Shown: positions 17,987 to 28,758 of the stretch, piece by piece
Numbering within the stretch: the first letter of the stretch is position 1
Layout: every line of letters starts with the position of its first letter
NCBI RefSeq assembly: GCF_024666615.1
Contig: NZ_CP088297.1
Span: forward strand, 62,001-126,000
Length of the DNA: 64,000 nucleotides
Direction: 5' to 3'
DNA from: Aquabacterium sp. J223
GTDB lineage: Bacteria; Pseudomonadota; Gammaproteobacteria; Burkholderiales; Burkholderiaceae_C
Notes under the pieces: generated by a model
Told to the model about the DNA's origin: nothing
The model's input: only the letters and a program-made list of their open reading frames with translations
Database searches by the model: none
Program-made: the position numbers and the translations under genes

Positions 17987-18594
17987 CCTTTCGCCCCCGC
18001 CGCCGCCTTCGCCCGCTTCTCCCGCTCCAGCCAATGGGCGGCGAAGGCCGCCAGGTCGGCGTGCACCACCGTGCCCGGCACCTGCGCCGCCAGCGCCTGC
18101 ACCTCGTCGTCGGTCAGCCGGGCCGACTTGCCGGTGCGCACCAGGTGCGGCTCGCAGCCCACCGCCGCGCCGGCCTGCAGGTCGCGCAGCGAATCGCCGA
18201 CCACCGGCACGCCCTTCATGTCGACGCCGAAGCGCTCGCCGATCTGGCGGAACAGCCCGGGCAGCGGCTTGCGGCAGTCGCAGCCGTCGTCGGGCACGTG
18301 CGGGCAGAAGAACACCGCGTCGATGCGGCCGCCCTCGCGCGTCAACAGCTGGTTGAGCTTGGCCTGCACCGCGTTCATCGTCGCCATGTCGAACAGGCCA
18401 CGGCCCAGGCCCGACTGGTTGGTCGCCAGCACCACGTGCCAGCCGGCGTGGTTCAGCTGGGCCACCGCCTGCAGCGCGCCGGGCAGCGGCACCCATTCGT
18501 CGGCCGACTTGATGAAGTCGTCGCGGTCCTCGTTGAGCGTGCCGTCGCGGTCGAGCACGACCAGCTTCATCGCCTGTTCGGAGTGGCGGGCCAT
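17983..18594 (-). CDS. gmhB: D-glycero-beta-D-manno-heptose-1,7-bisphosphate 7-phosphatase GmhB
   Basis: 203 residues. HAD-superfamily phosphatase that removes the 7-phosphate in ADP-heptose synthesis for the lipopolysaccharide inner core. The nucleophile motif is LDRDGTLNED, the Thr/Asn loop is ATNQSGLGRG, the zinc knuckle is CPHVPDDGCDCRKP and motif IV is PVVGDSLRDLQAG. An internal ATG (MKLVVLDRDG) eight codons in matches the usual start better, but the longer form is possible. It sits 13 bases after glyS and overlaps plsC by four bases. Confidence 0.93.
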   Translation of the reverse strand: MARHSEQAMKLVVLDRDGTLNEDRDDFIKSADEWVPLPGALQAVAQLNHAGWHVVLATNQSGLGRGLFDMATMNAVQAKLNQLLTREGGRIDAVFFCPHVPDDGCDCRKPLPGLFRQIGERFGVDMKGVPVVGDSLRDLQAGAAVGCEPHLVRTGKSARLTDDEVQALAAQVPGTVVHADLAAFAAHWLEREKRAKAAAGAKG

Positions 18595-18607
18595 GGGCGG
18601 CGCTCTT

Positions 18608-20761
18608 TCAGGCGGCGAGCCGCGACAGGTCGGCCACGCGGTTCATCGCCGCATGCAACTGCGCGAGCAGTGCCAGCCGGTTGGCGCGCAGGTCCACGTC
18701 CTCGGCGTTGACCATCACGCCGTCGAAGAAGGCGTCGACCGGGCCCTTCAACGCCGCCAGCGCCTGCAGCGAGCCGGCGTAGTCGCCGCCCTCGATGGCA
18801 CGGTCGGCCCGCGGGCGCACCTCGGCCAGCGCGGCGGCCAGCGCCTGCTCGGCGGGTTCGACCAGGCGCTGGGGTTCCACGGTGGGCGGCACGTCCGCCG
18901 TGTCCGACTTGCGCAGGATGTTGCCCACCCGCTTGTTGGCCGCGGCCAGCGCGGCGGCCTCGGGCAGCGCGGCGAAGGCGCGCACGGCGGCCAGGCGCTT
19001 CGGCACCTCGCCGAGACGCCGGCCCTTCAGCGCCAGCACCGCGTCCACCTCCTGCGCGGAGTAACCCTGCTCGCGCAGCAGGTTGGCCAGGCGGTCGTCG
19101 AAGAAGGCCAGCAGCGGCCCGCTCACCGACGCCTCGGCCAGCGTGTCGCCGAAGGCGGCCTGCGCGCCGGTGATCAGTTCGTCCAGCGCCAGCGGCAGGT
19201 TCTTCTCGACCAGGATGCGGATGACGCCCAGCGCATGGCGGCGCAGCGCGTACGGGTCCTTGTCGCCGCTGGGCAGCTGGCCGATGCCGAACAGGCCGAC
19301 CAGCGTCTCCAGCTTGTCGGCCAGCGCCAGCACGGTGCCGGTGTGGTTGCGCGGCAGCGCGTCGCCGGCGAAGCGCGGCTTGTAGTGGTCCTCGATGGCG
19401 ATGGCGACGCCGTCGCGCAGGCCCTCGTGGCGGGCGTAGTAGCCGCCCATCACGCCCTGCAGCTCAGGGAACTCGCCCACCATGTCGGTCAGCAGGTCCG
19501 CCTTGGCCAGCAGCGCCGCCTCGCGCACCTTGCTGTCCAGCACCTCGAACTCGTCCTTGGCGTCCACCGTGTAGGGGACCGTGGCCAGCCGCAGCTGGTT
19601 GACGATGGCGTGGCCGATGGCCTGCACCCGCCGCGCCCGCTCGCCCTGGCTGCCCAGCTTGCCGTGGTAGACCACCCGGTCCAGGCCCGGCACCCGCGAG
19701 GCCAGTGTCTTCCTGCGGTCCTGGTCGAAGAAGAACTTGGCGTCGGCCAGGCGCGGGCGTACCACCCGTTCGTTGCCGCCGACGACCGCACTCGGGTCGT
19801 CGGGCCGGATGTTGCTGACGATGAGGAAGCGCTCGGTGAGCTTGCCCGCCGAATCCACCAGCGGGAAGTACTTCTGGTTGGCCTTCATCGTCAGGATGAG
19901 GCATTCCTGGGGCACCTCGAGGAAGGCCTTGTCGAAACGCGCCAGCAGCACGTTCGGCCGCTCGACCAGCGCGGTGACCTCGTCGAGCAGCGCGTCGTCG
20001 TCGATGGGCTTCAAGCCCTCCTTGGCCGCCGCGGCGTCGAGCTGGCGGCGGATCTCCGCCCGGCGTTTGTCGAAGCTGGCGATGACGGCGCCCTCTTCCC
20101 GCAGTTGCTCCGCATAGGTGTCGGCGTCGCGCAGCGGGATCGTCTCGGCCTTGGCCTCGAAGCGGTGGCCCTGGGTGACGCGGTCGGCCGTCAGCCCCAG
20201 CGCCTGCACCCGCACCACGTCGGCGCCGTGCAGCGCCACCAGCCGGTGCGCCGGCCGCACGAAGTGCACGCTGGTCCAGCCGTCGGCCAGCTGGTACTGC
20301 ATGAGCTTGGGGATGGGCAGCCTGGCCAGCGCCTCGTCCAGCGCCGCCTGCAGGCCTTCGGCCAGGGTGGCACCGGGCACCGTGGTGTCGAGGAACAGCG
20401 CCTCGGCCTTGCCGTCCGGGCGGCGCTGCAGGTGCGGCACGGCCGACGCGTCGGCGCCGAGCGCGGCCAGCTTCTTCAGCAGCGCGGGCGTGGGCTGGCC
20501 CTGGGCGTCGAGCGCCACGGCCACCGGCATCAGCTTCTGCGACAGCGGCCGGTCGGCGGCGCGGGCCGCCACGTCGGTGACGTGCACCGCCAGCCGGCGC
20601 GGCGAGGCGTAGGCCGTCACCCGTGCGCCGTCGGCCGCCAATTGCTGCGCCTTCAGGGCGGCGAACAGGCCCTGGGCGAACGCCTCGCCCAGCTTCTTCA
20701 GCGCCTTCGGCGGCAGCTCCTCGACGAAGAGCTCGACGAGCAGGTTCTTCGGGTCCGTCAT
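18608..20761 (-). CDS. glyS: Glycyl-tRNA synthetase beta subunit
   Basis: 717 residues. The tetrameric alpha2beta2 bacterial glycyl-tRNA synthetase uses this subunit for tRNA recognition. The start is MTDPKNLLVELFVEELPPKALKKL, and SPRRLAVHVTDVA, LTMKANQKYFPL and RVVYHGKLGSQGERA are family hallmarks, with the anticodon-binding C-terminal domain VDAFFDGVMVNAEDVDLRANRL. ATG 20761 is five bases after the glyQ stop. Intact and full length, unlike glyQ in this sequence. Confidence 0.97.
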   Translation of the reverse strand: MTDPKNLLVELFVEELPPKALKKLGEAFAQGLFAALKAQQLAADGARVTAYASPRRLAVHVTDVAARAADRPLSQKLMPVAVALDAQGQPTPALLKKLAALGADASAVPHLQRRPDGKAEALFLDTTVPGATLAEGLQAALDEALARLPIPKLMQYQLADGWTSVHFVRPAHRLVALHGADVVRVQALGLTADRVTQGHRFEAKAETIPLRDADTYAEQLREEGAVIASFDKRRAEIRRQLDAAAAKEGLKPIDDDALLDEVTALVERPNVLLARFDKAFLEVPQECLILTMKANQKYFPLVDSAGKLTERFLIVSNIRPDDPSAVVGGNERVVRPRLADAKFFFDQDRRKTLASRVPGLDRVVYHGKLGSQGERARRVQAIGHAIVNQLRLATVPYTVDAKDEFEVLDSKVREAALLAKADLLTDMVGEFPELQGVMGGYYARHEGLRDGVAIAIEDHYKPRFAGDALPRNHTGTVLALADKLETLVGLFGIGQLPSGDKDPYALRRHALGVIRILVEKNLPLALDELITGAQAAFGDTLAEASVSGPLLAFFDDRLANLLREQGYSAQEVDAVLALKGRRLGEVPKRLAAVRAFAALPEAAALAAANKRVGNILRKSDTADVPPTVEPQRLVEPAEQALAAALAEVRPRADRAIEGGDYAGSLQALAALKGPVDAFFDGVMVNAEDVDLRANRLALLAQLHAAMNRVADLSRLAA

Positions 20762-20766
20762 CTCGC

Positions 20767-21689
20767 TCACGCCGCCTTCTTCTGCTGTTCCAACTGGGCC
20801 AGCACTTCGGCGCTCCAGTCCTTCGGCGCCATCGGGAAGCCCAGCCGCGCCCGGCTGTCCAGGTAGCTCTGCGCCACCGCCCGCGCCAGGTTGCGGATGC
20901 GGCCGATGTAGGCCGCCCGCTCGGTGACGCTGATCGCGCCGCGGGCGTCGAGCAGGTTGAAGGTGTGCGCCGCCTTGAGCACCTGCTCGTAGGCCGGCAG
21001 CGCCAGCTGCTGCGCCATCAGGTGCTTGGCCTGCTTCTCGTGCGCGCCGAAGGCACCGAGCAGGAAGTCCACGTCGCTGTGCTCGAAGTTGTAGGCCGAC
21101 TGCTCCTTCTCGTTCTGCAGGTAGACGTCGCCGTAGCTCAGCGAGTCGGTCCACTTCAGGTCGTAGACGTTGTCCACCCCTGCAGGTACATGGCCAGTCG
21201 CTCCAGGCCGTAGGTGATCTCGCCGGTGATGGGCTTGCAGTCGATGCCGCCCACCTGCTGGAAGTAGGTGAACTGCGTGACCTCCATGCCGTTGAGCCAG
21301 ACCTCCCAGCCCAGGCCCCAGGCGCCAAGCGTCGGGTTCTCCCAATCGTCCTCGACGAAGCGGATGTCGTTCTTCTTCAGGTCGAAGCCCAGCGCCTGCA
21401 GCGAGCCGAGGTACAGCTCGAGGATGTTCGCCGGCGCGGGCTTGAGCACCACCTGGTACTGGTAGTAGTGCTGCAGGCGGTTCGGGTTCTCGCCGTAGCG
21501 GCCGTCCTTGGGGCGGCGGCTGGGCTGGACGTAGGCCGCCTTCCACGGCTCGGGGCCGAGGGCGCGCAGGAAGGTGGCGGTGTGGCTGGTGCCGGCGCCC
21601 ACCTCCATGTCGTAGGGCTGCAGCAGCGCGCAGCCCTGCGCGTCCCAGTAGGACTGCAGGCGCAGGATGATTTGCTGGAAGGTCAGCAT
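20767..21689 (-). CDS. glyQ: Glycyl-tRNA synthetase alpha subunit, frameshifted in this sequence
   Basis: About 307 residues if repaired. Catalytic class II synthetase subunit: [45 protein letters not shown], then [18 protein letters not shown]. After that glycine the frame breaks at the C run 21177-21180 (plus strand). The normal continuation [20 protein letters not shown] lies in another frame and runs to the stop at 20767. Adding one base to the run restores it. The gene is normally essential and both halves are perfectly conserved in type, so a sequencing indel is likely. The start is ATG 21689, with TAGAAT at 21751-21756. Confidence 0.93.
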
Positions 21690-21750
21690 CGGAGCGAGGG
21701 AACGGTGCAGGACCGGCCCGGTGAGGTGCAGCCGGCGGGCGAAGCGCCGG

Positions 21751-21756
21751 ATTCTA
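21751..21756 (-). promoter_or_regulatory. Putative -10 box (TAGAAT) for glyQ, formed by the lnt stop codon
   Basis: The TAG of this hexamer is the stop codon of lnt. Transcription would begin near 21744, giving a leader of about 55 bases before the glyQ ATG. Confidence 0.5.
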
Positions 21757-23301
21757 GGGTGGGGCCCCGGCCGCCACCCCGCCCGCACCCCGGCGCGATC
21801 CCGCCGCGCCGAGCCCCACCAGCGCCAGCGCCAGCGCGGCCAGCGGCCACAGGCCGAAGCGGCCGGCCCAGCGGGCGAAGGGCGTGAGGCCCTCCCGGCC
21901 CTCGACCTCGGCGCGCAGCGCGCCGCGGGCGGTGGTCGGCAGCAGCGCCTGCACCCGGCCCTGGTGGTCGATGACGGCGGTGGCGCCGGTGTTGGTCGCG
22001 CGCAGCATCGGCCGCTGCAGCTCCAGTGTGCGCAGCCGCGAGATCTGCAGGTGCTGGTCGATGGCCACCGTGTCGCCGAACCAGCCGATGTTGCTCAGGT
22101 TCACCAGCACCGTGGGCGCGCGCGCCGGGTCGGCGGCGAAGCCGGCGGCCAGCTCCTCGCCGAACAGGTCCTCGTAGCAGATGTTGGGCGCCAGCCGCTG
22201 GCCCAGCGCATCGAAGGTGGGCTGGGCCAGGCCACCGCGGTCGAAGTCGCCGAGCGGGATGTTCATCAGCTCGGTGAACCAGCGGAAGCCACGCGGGATG
22301 AACTCGCCGAAGGGCACCAGGTGGTGCTTGTCATAGCGGTACGGGGCCTGCCCGCCGACCAGCCCGGCCACCGAGTTGGTGTAGCCGCCGACCTCGTCGC
22401 CCAGCGGCAGGCCGACCAGGGCGGCCCGGCCGGGCGGCGTGAAGGCGGTGAGCACCGCCGCCCACCAGCCCGGCGGCACGTCCACCGGCAGCAACGGCAC
22501 CGCGGTCTCCGGCGCCACCACCAGCCCGTCCGGCGCCGACTGCAGCGCCTCGGCCAGCCAGGCCAGCACGTCGGGCAGGCGGTCCGCGCGGAACTTCTCG
22601 TCCTGCGGCACCTGGGTCTGCAGCAGGGTGACCGGCAGCCGTCCGGCGGCGGTGGTGAAGTCCTGCCGCGCCAGCGGAGCGGCGGCCAGCAGCACGGCGG
22701 CGGCGAGCCCCCCGGCCAGCGCCGGCCGCCAGGCCCGTCGGCGCAGCGCGGCCACGGCCAGGCCGACCAGCGCCGCCGCCAGCGCCGCCACCAGCCCCAT
22801 GCCGTAGACGCCCACCCACGGTGCCAGCGCCGACAGCGGGCCGTCGACGTGGGCGTACCCGGCCGCCCCCCAGGGGAAGCCGGTGAACAGGACGCCGCGG
22901 GCCAGCTCGGCCAGCGTCCACAGCCCGGCGGCGAGCAGCGCCGGCGCCAGCACGCCGCGGCCGTCGCCGCGCCAGCGCACGAAGGCCGCGGCGGCCAGCG
23001 CCAGGTACAGCGACAGCGCCATCGACAGCAGCGCCACCGCCAGCACCGCCAGCGGCGCCGGCAGCCCGCCGTAGACGTGCATGCTGATGAACAGCCACCA
23101 GACGCTGCCGGCCAGCCAGGCGGTGCCGAAGAGCAGGCCCAGCAGCGCCGCGGCCGGCGGCCGGCGGTCGGGCAGCAGCGCCCAGAACAGCGCCGCGCTG
23201 CCCACCTGCAGCGCCCAGTTCGGCTCGGGAGCGAGCGCCGCCGCCTGGCCGAGGCCGGCGAACAGCGCCAGCAGCCCGCGGACGGCGGCGGCGCGGATCA
23301 C
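21754..23301 (-). CDS. lnt: Apolipoprotein N-acyltransferase Lnt
   Basis: 515 residues starting at GTG 23301. An inner-membrane enzyme that adds the third acyl chain to lipoproteins. Several N-terminal membrane helices (residues about 1-210) precede a periplasmic nitrilase domain. The catalytic triad is visible: Glu near 264 in [10 protein letters not shown], Lys near 323 in [14 protein letters not shown] and Cys near 373 in [12 protein letters not shown] final membrane helix is near the C-terminus. Preceded by corC, the standard corC-lnt pair. Confidence 0.96.
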   Translation of the reverse strand: MIRAAAVRGLLALFAGLGQAAALAPEPNWALQVGSAALFWALLPDRRPPAAALLGLLFGTAWLAGSVWWLFISMHVYGGLPAPLAVLAVALLSMALSLYLALAAAAFVRWRGDGRGVLAPALLAAGLWTLAELARGVLFTGFPWGAAGYAHVDGPLSALAPWVGVYGMGLVAALAAALVGLAVAALRRRAWRPALAGGLAAAVLLAAAPLARQDFTTAAGRLPVTLLQTQVPQDEKFRADRLPDVLAWLAEALQSAPDGLVVAPETAVPLLPVDVPPGWWAAVLTAFTPPGRAALVGLPLGDEVGGYTNSVAGLVGGQAPYRYDKHHLVPFGEFIPRGFRWFTELMNIPLGDFDRGGLAQPTFDALGQRLAPNICYEDLFGEELAAGFAADPARAPTVLVNLSNIGWFGDTVAIDQHLQISRLRTLELQRPMLRATNTGATAVIDHQGRVQALLPTTARGALRAEVEGREGLTPFARWAGRFGLWPLAALALALVGLGAAGSRRGAGGVAAGAPP

Positions 23302-23359
23302 CGGACGACCCCGCGCCCGAAGCGCTCAGGGCCTCGCTCGTGGGAACGGCCCGGCGCGC

Positions 23360-24247
23360 TCAGGCGTCCGCCCCGGCGGGCAGCCGGGCGACCCGGAACC
23401 AGCGCACCGCGCCGCCGCGGGTCAGCATCACCGAAAAGCGCAGGCCGGCCAGTTCGGCGGTCTCGCCGCGGCGCGGCACGTGGCCCAGCTGGTGGGCGAT
23501 GAAACCGCCGATGGTGTCGAACTCGTCCTCCGGCAGCTCGACGCCGAAGGCCTGGTTGACCGCCTCGATGCTGGCGTCGCCGGCCACCCGCAGGCTGCCG
23601 TCGGCCAGGCTGACGATGCCGGCCTCGTCGGGTTCGCGGTCGTCGAACTCGTCCTCGATCTCGCCGACGATCTCCTCCAGCACGTCCTCGATGGTGATGA
23701 GGCCGGCGGTGTTGCCGAACTCGTCGATGACGATGGCCAGGTGGTTGCGGTTGGAGCGGAAGTCGCGCAGCAGCTCGTTCAGGCCCTTGGACTCGGGCAC
23801 GAACACCGCCGGGCGCAGCAGGGTGCGCAGGTTGAGCTCGGGCGCGCGCTGCAGCTTGAGCAGGTCCTTCGCCATCAGGATGCCGATGACGTTGTCGCGC
23901 CGGTCCTCGAACACCGGGAACCGCGAGTGGCCGGTGTCGATCACCGTGGCCAGCAGCTCGTCGTAGGGCGCGTCGATGTCCAGCAGGTCCATGCGCGGGG
24001 CGGCCACCATGGCGTCGCCGGCGGTCAGGTCCGCCATGCGCAGCACGCCTTCGAGCATCGCCCGCGACTCCGGCCCGATGAGCTCGCGGTGCTCGGCCTC
24101 CGCCAGCGACTCGATCAGCTCGTCCTTGGAGTCCGGCCCCGGGGAGATGAACTCCACCAGCCGGTCGAACAGGGAGCGCCGTTCGGCCGCCACCGGCAAT
24201 CGGCCGGGGGGCCGCCGCGGCGCGGCGGAAGGTCGGGGTTCGGGCAT
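23360..24247 (-). CDS. corC: CorC/HlyC-type CBS-domain protein (Mg2+/Co2+ efflux accessory)
   Basis: 295 residues, soluble, without the membrane DUF21 domain. Two CBS domains (AGDAMVAAPRMDLLDIDAPYDELLATV and LRPAVFVPESKGLNELLRDF...) are followed by the CorC_HlyC transporter-associated domain (GDASIEAVNQAFGVELPEDEFDTIGGFI). The N-terminus is Pro/Arg-rich and disordered. E. coli YbeX (CorC) is the closest known relative, linked to magnesium homeostasis and ribosome maturation. ATG 24247. The lnt start is 58 bases downstream of the corC stop. Confidence 0.93.
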   Translation of the reverse strand: MPEPRPSAAPRRPPGRLPVAAERRSLFDRLVEFISPGPDSKDELIESLAEAEHRELIGPESRAMLEGVLRMADLTAGDAMVAAPRMDLLDIDAPYDELLATVIDTGHSRFPVFEDRRDNVIGILMAKDLLKLQRAPELNLRTLLRPAVFVPESKGLNELLRDFRSNRNHLAIVIDEFGNTAGLITIEDVLEEIVGEIEDEFDDREPDEAGIVSLADGSLRVAGDASIEAVNQAFGVELPEDEFDTIGGFIAHQLGHVPRRGETAELAGLRFSVMLTRGGAVRWFRVARLPAGADA

Positions 24248-24393
24248 CTGGCGATGCGGCAGCTGCGATGCCCGGGAGCTTAACGCAGCGGCGTGACGCC
24301 CCCGCCGGCGGTCGTCAACCCCTGCCGGCGACGGCGGAACCGCCGAAGGCCGACAATCGCCGGTTTCGTCGTCTTTCCAGGGCAGCAAGCACC

Positions 24394-25449
<1,056 letters not shown>

Positions 25450-25501
25450 CGCCCCGTGTGAAGGGTCACGCCGGCGTTCCGCCCTCGGCCAACGGCATGG
25501 C

Positions 25502-25507
25502 TATACT
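25502..25507 (+). promoter_or_regulatory. Putative -10 box (TATACT) for dksA
   Basis: TATACT in a GC-rich setting, 73 bases before the dksA start, the best sigma70-like -10 match noted in the window. No clear -35 box lies at 17 bases. Confidence 0.55.
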
Positions 25508-25579
25508 CCGCGCGCCTTAAAAAGCAGGGGGGCTGGCCGATGCCGGTCACCCTCACGCTGCTGCGAGGAGGAAACGCCT

Positions 25580-26323
25580 GTGAGCAAGACCCCGGTGAAG
25601 ACCGCGGCGCCCGCCAAGAAGGCCGCCCCCGCGGCGCGCAAACCCACCGCAGCGCCGGTGGCCGAGGCCTCCGCGCCGGTCGCCGCCAAACCGAAGGCCC
25701 GCAGCGCGAAGGCCAGTTCGAAGGCGCCGCTGCCCGGATCGGGTTTTGACTCCATGGGCCCCGAGCCGAACAGCGCCGCCAGCCGTTTCGCGGACCGCTT
25801 TGCGCCGCCCAAACCCCCGTCCCGGATGTACGCCGACCAAGACACCGATTTCGAAAAGCCGGCCGTGAAGGCCGATCCCAAGCTCGCCAACGCCTGGAAG
25901 TCCAAGGCCGGGCGCGACCTCAGCGAGGCCGAACTGCTGGCCATGCCCGAGGACGAGTACATGAACGAGAAGCAGCTCGACTTCTTCCGCGCCCGGCTGC
26001 AGGCGCTGAAGGACGACCTGCTGTCCAACGCCGGCGAGACCACCGAGCACCTGCGCGAGGACACCACCATCGTCCCCGACCCGGCCGACCGCGCCACCAT
26101 CGAGGAAGAGCACGCGCTGGAGCTGCGCACCCGCGACCGCGAGCGCAAGCTGCTGAAGAAGATCTCCCAGTCGCTGACGCGCATCGACTCCGGCGACTAC
26201 GGCTACTGCGACGAGACCGGCGAGCCGATCGGCCTGCGCCGCCTCATCGCCCGGCCCACCGCCACGCTGTCGTTGGAAGCGCAGCAGCGTCGGGAGATGA
26301 AGCAGAAGATGTTCGGGGACTGA
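25580..26323 (+). CDS. dksA: RNA polymerase-binding transcription factor DksA (zinc-finger cysteines mostly lost)
   Basis: 247 residues, against about 150 in E. coli. DksA enters the RNA polymerase secondary channel and with ppGpp tunes rRNA and amino-acid promoters. The coiled-coil domain (FFRARLQALKDDLLSNAGETTEHL...DPADRATIEEEHALELRTRDRERKLLKKI) keeps the tip Asp-x-x-Asp-Arg-Ala. The zinc region is YGYCDETGEPIGLRRLIARPTATLSLEAQ with only one of four cysteines. The first 110 residues are an Ala/Pro/Lys-rich tail plus a linker. GAGGAGG lies before the GTG start at 25580. Confidence 0.92.
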   Translation: MSKTPVKTAAPAKKAAPAARKPTAAPVAEASAPVAAKPKARSAKASSKAPLPGSGFDSMGPEPNSAASRFADRFAPPKPPSRMYADQDTDFEKPAVKADPKLANAWKSKAGRDLSEAELLAMPEDEYMNEKQLDFFRARLQALKDDLLSNAGETTEHLREDTTIVPDPADRATIEEEHALELRTRDRERKLLKKISQSLTRIDSGDYGYCDETGEPIGLRRLIARPTATLSLEAQQRREMKQKMFGD

Positions 26324-26366
26324 GCGGCGCGGCCTGGCGGCGCTTTCCCTGGCCGGCGGTCCGACC

Positions 26367-28124
26367 ATGCCCGACCCCAAAGACAGCAGTTTCTTCCGCA
26401 AGGTGGTGCGCTTCGTCGCCAACCCGGCGACCGACTGGACCGACCTCAGCCGGCCGGACGGCCTGCGCGATGGCGAGCTCGAAAAGGGCGAGCTCAAGGC
26501 CATGATCGAGCGCAAGCGGCGCAACGACTTCGTGCGCAAGCGCGAGTTCGACATGCTGCGCCGGGTGCGCCGCGAGGGCCTGTCGGGCGAGCAGCTGGCC
26601 GCCCTCGGCCGCTCGTCTCGCATCGACGACTCGGAGGCGCGGCTGGACACCCAGGCGCGGCCCGACGGCGTCAAGGCGAAGATCGACGCCATCGAGCAGC
26701 AGATGGTCGGCGACGGCCTGCGCCGCCCGCCGGCGTTCTTCGCCGCCGACACCCAGCCGCCGGCCGTCAACCCGTTGGCGACCACCATGCCGGCGGCGCT
26801 GCACCGGCCGTCACCGCACCGCGCACCGCCGCCGCTGCTCGACGAGGAGGAGGAACTGCCGGCGCTGCCGCCGCTGCCGGACCCCGACGAGCCGGTGCCG
26901 GTGATCGTGCCGCCGATGGTGCGGCCGCTGTCCTCCGCCGCGGCCAGTGCCGGGCTGGCGCCGCCCGTCGGCGCTCCGGTGCCGGTGGCGCCGGCCGGGC
27001 AGCGCCCCCCGGGCGACGGCATCGAGGTCAGCGAGGTGGTGCACGACCCGGAGCTGGACGAGGCGGTGATCGCCTTCGCCAACGCCGACTTCGGCGCCTG
27101 CGAGCACGCCCTGCTGGGCCTGACGCAGGGCGACGGCCTGCGGCTGCAACACCCCGACACCTGGCTGGTGCTGTTCGACCTCTACCGCGCCACCGGCCAG
27201 CAGAACAAGTTCGAGGGGCTGGCGCTGGACTTCGCCCAGCGCTTCGGCCGTTCGTCGCCGCAGTGGTACTCGCTGCCGCGGCTCGTCGCCGAGGCCGCGG
27301 CCGCCGCCGCCGCACAGGAACGGCCCGGCCGCCTGCCGCGGGTGCCGGGCGAGATCGGCTGGGTCTGCCCGGACCTGCTCGACGTCGAGGCGGTGGCCCT
27401 GCTGCAGGCGCAGACGCTGCAGATGCCGCTGCCCTGGGTCTTCGACTGGGCGGGACTGCAGCGCATCGACGCCCAGGCCGCCAACGCGTTGGCCGGCCTG
27501 GTGCGCCAGTGGTCGCGCGAGCCGCTGGACATGCGCTGGCTGGCCGGCGACCGCCTGCAGGCGGTGCTGCAGGAGGCCGCCCCGAACGGGGTGAAGGACG
27601 CCGATCCCGCTTTCTGGATGCTGCGGCTCGAGGTGCTGCGCCTGGCCGACCGTGCCGACCAGTTCGACGAGGCGGCGATTGACTACTGCCTGACCTACGA
27701 GGTCTCGCCGCCGCAGTGGGACCGGCCGAAGGCGCGCATGCGCATCGCCAGCGGCGGCGATTCCACCCACGGACCGTCGGTGCTGAGCGAGGTGTCCACC
27801 GGCTTCCTCGAATCCTCGACGCTGGAGGACGGCCAGCCGGTGCCGACCGCGCAGGTGGAGCTGTCGGGCCAGCTGGTGGGCGACATCGCCGGCGTGCTCG
27901 GCGAGCTGGACGGCCAGCTCGGCGCGGCCGGCATCGTCAACGTGTCCTGCACCCGCCTGATTCGGGTCGACTTCATCGCCGCCGGCGACCTGCTGAACTG
28001 GGTGCTGACCAAGCGCAGCGAGAACCGGCAGCTGAATTTCGTCGACGCCCACCGGCTGGTGGCGCTGTTCTTCGGCGCGATGGGCATCAACGAGCACGCC
28101 AAGGTGCGCGTCAGGACCGTCTGA
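26367..28124 (+). CDS. Large STAS-domain protein with TPR/FimV-like segment, unknown function
   Basis: 585 residues. Residues 1-110 are charged and helical ([18 protein letters not shown]-type pattern), and 120-225 are a Pro-rich linker. Residues about 228-310 contain [24 protein letters not shown] and [25 protein letters not shown], like TPR units in FimV-type proteins. Residues about 330-400 look like a degenerate STAS domain ([20 protein letters not shown]), and 490-580 another ([15 protein letters not shown]...[17 protein letters not shown]). MlaB-like anti-anti-sigma folds bind partner proteins. Both flanks are stress-protein genes on the same strand. Confidence 0.75.
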   Translation: MPDPKDSSFFRKVVRFVANPATDWTDLSRPDGLRDGELEKGELKAMIERKRRNDFVRKREFDMLRRVRREGLSGEQLAALGRSSRIDDSEARLDTQARPDGVKAKIDAIEQQMVGDGLRRPPAFFAADTQPPAVNPLATTMPAALHRPSPHRAPPPLLDEEEELPALPPLPDPDEPVPVIVPPMVRPLSSAAASAGLAPPVGAPVPVAPAGQRPPGDGIEVSEVVHDPELDEAVIAFANADFGACEHALLGLTQGDGLRLQHPDTWLVLFDLYRATGQQNKFEGLALDFAQRFGRSSPQWYSLPRLVAEAAAAAAAQERPGRLPRVPGEIGWVCPDLLDVEAVALLQAQTLQMPLPWVFDWAGLQRIDAQAANALAGLVRQWSREPLDMRWLAGDRLQAVLQEAAPNGVKDADPAFWMLRLEVLRLADRADQFDEAAIDYCLTYEVSPPQWDRPKARMRIASGGDSTHGPSVLSEVSTGFLESSTLEDGQPVPTAQVELSGQLVGDIAGVLGELDGQLGAAGIVNVSCTRLIRVDFIAAGDLLNWVLTKRSENRQLNFVDAHRLVALFFGAMGINEHAKVRVRTV

Positions 28125-28200
28125 CCGCCGGGCGCGACGCGGGGTTGAACCTCGCCGCCGCGCCCCGATCTCAGCGGGCTGTCGCCACCCGACCGCCCGC

Positions 28201-28756
28201 ATGGACAACGCCACCCCCCCTGCCGCCCTTCCACGGCACCACCATCGTCAGCGTGCGCCGCGGCGCCTCCGTCGCGCTCGGCGGCGACGGCCAGGTGACG
28301 CTGGGCAACATCGTCGTCAAGGCCTCCGCCCGCAAGGTGCGCAAGCTCCACCGCGACCAGGTGCTGGCCGGCTTCGCCGGCGCCACCGCCGACGCCTTCA
28401 CCCTGTTCGAGCGCTTCGAGGCCAAGCTGGAGAAGCACCAGGGCCACCTGGTGCGCGCCGCCATCGAGCTGACCAAGGACTGGCGCACCGACCGGGTGCT
28501 GCGCCGGCTGGAGGCCATGCTGGCGGTGGCCGACCGCGAGGCCTCGCTCATCATCACCGGCAACGGCGACGTGCTGGAGCCCGAGCACGGCCTGATCGCC
28601 ATCGGCTCCGGCGGGCCCTACGCCCAGGCCGCCGCCCGCGCGCTGCTGCAGCACACCGAGATGCCGCCGGCCGAGATCGTCAAGCGCTCGCTGGAGATCG
28701 CCGGCGACCTGTGCATCTACACGAACCAAAACCACGTCATCGAGACCCTGGAGTGA
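28201..28756 (+). CDS. hslV: ATP-dependent protease proteolytic subunit HslV, frameshifted near start
   Basis: About 184 residues if repaired. Threonine peptidase of the HslUV two-component protease. The body reads [23 protein letters not shown], with the catalytic Thr exposed after HG, then [30 protein letters not shown] and [16 protein letters not shown]. This frame has no start codon upstream. ATG 28201 fits perfectly (MDNATPLPPFHG) if one C is removed from the seven-C run at 28214-28220. The stop is two bases before hslU, the normal operon order. An extra base in the run is likely an error. Confidence 0.93.
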
Positions 28757-28758
28757 CG

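Noticed and set aside
17090-20866. A 1258-codon open frame on the plus strand across plsC, gmhB and glyS
   Set aside because: It is antisense to three well-recognised genes and its translation is Arg/Gln/His/Gly-rich, as expected from antisense reading of GC-rich codons.
21160-21200. Programmed frameshifting in glyQ
   Set aside because: No slippery heptamer or downstream pseudoknot is evident, and the same type of break occurs at other G/C runs in the window.
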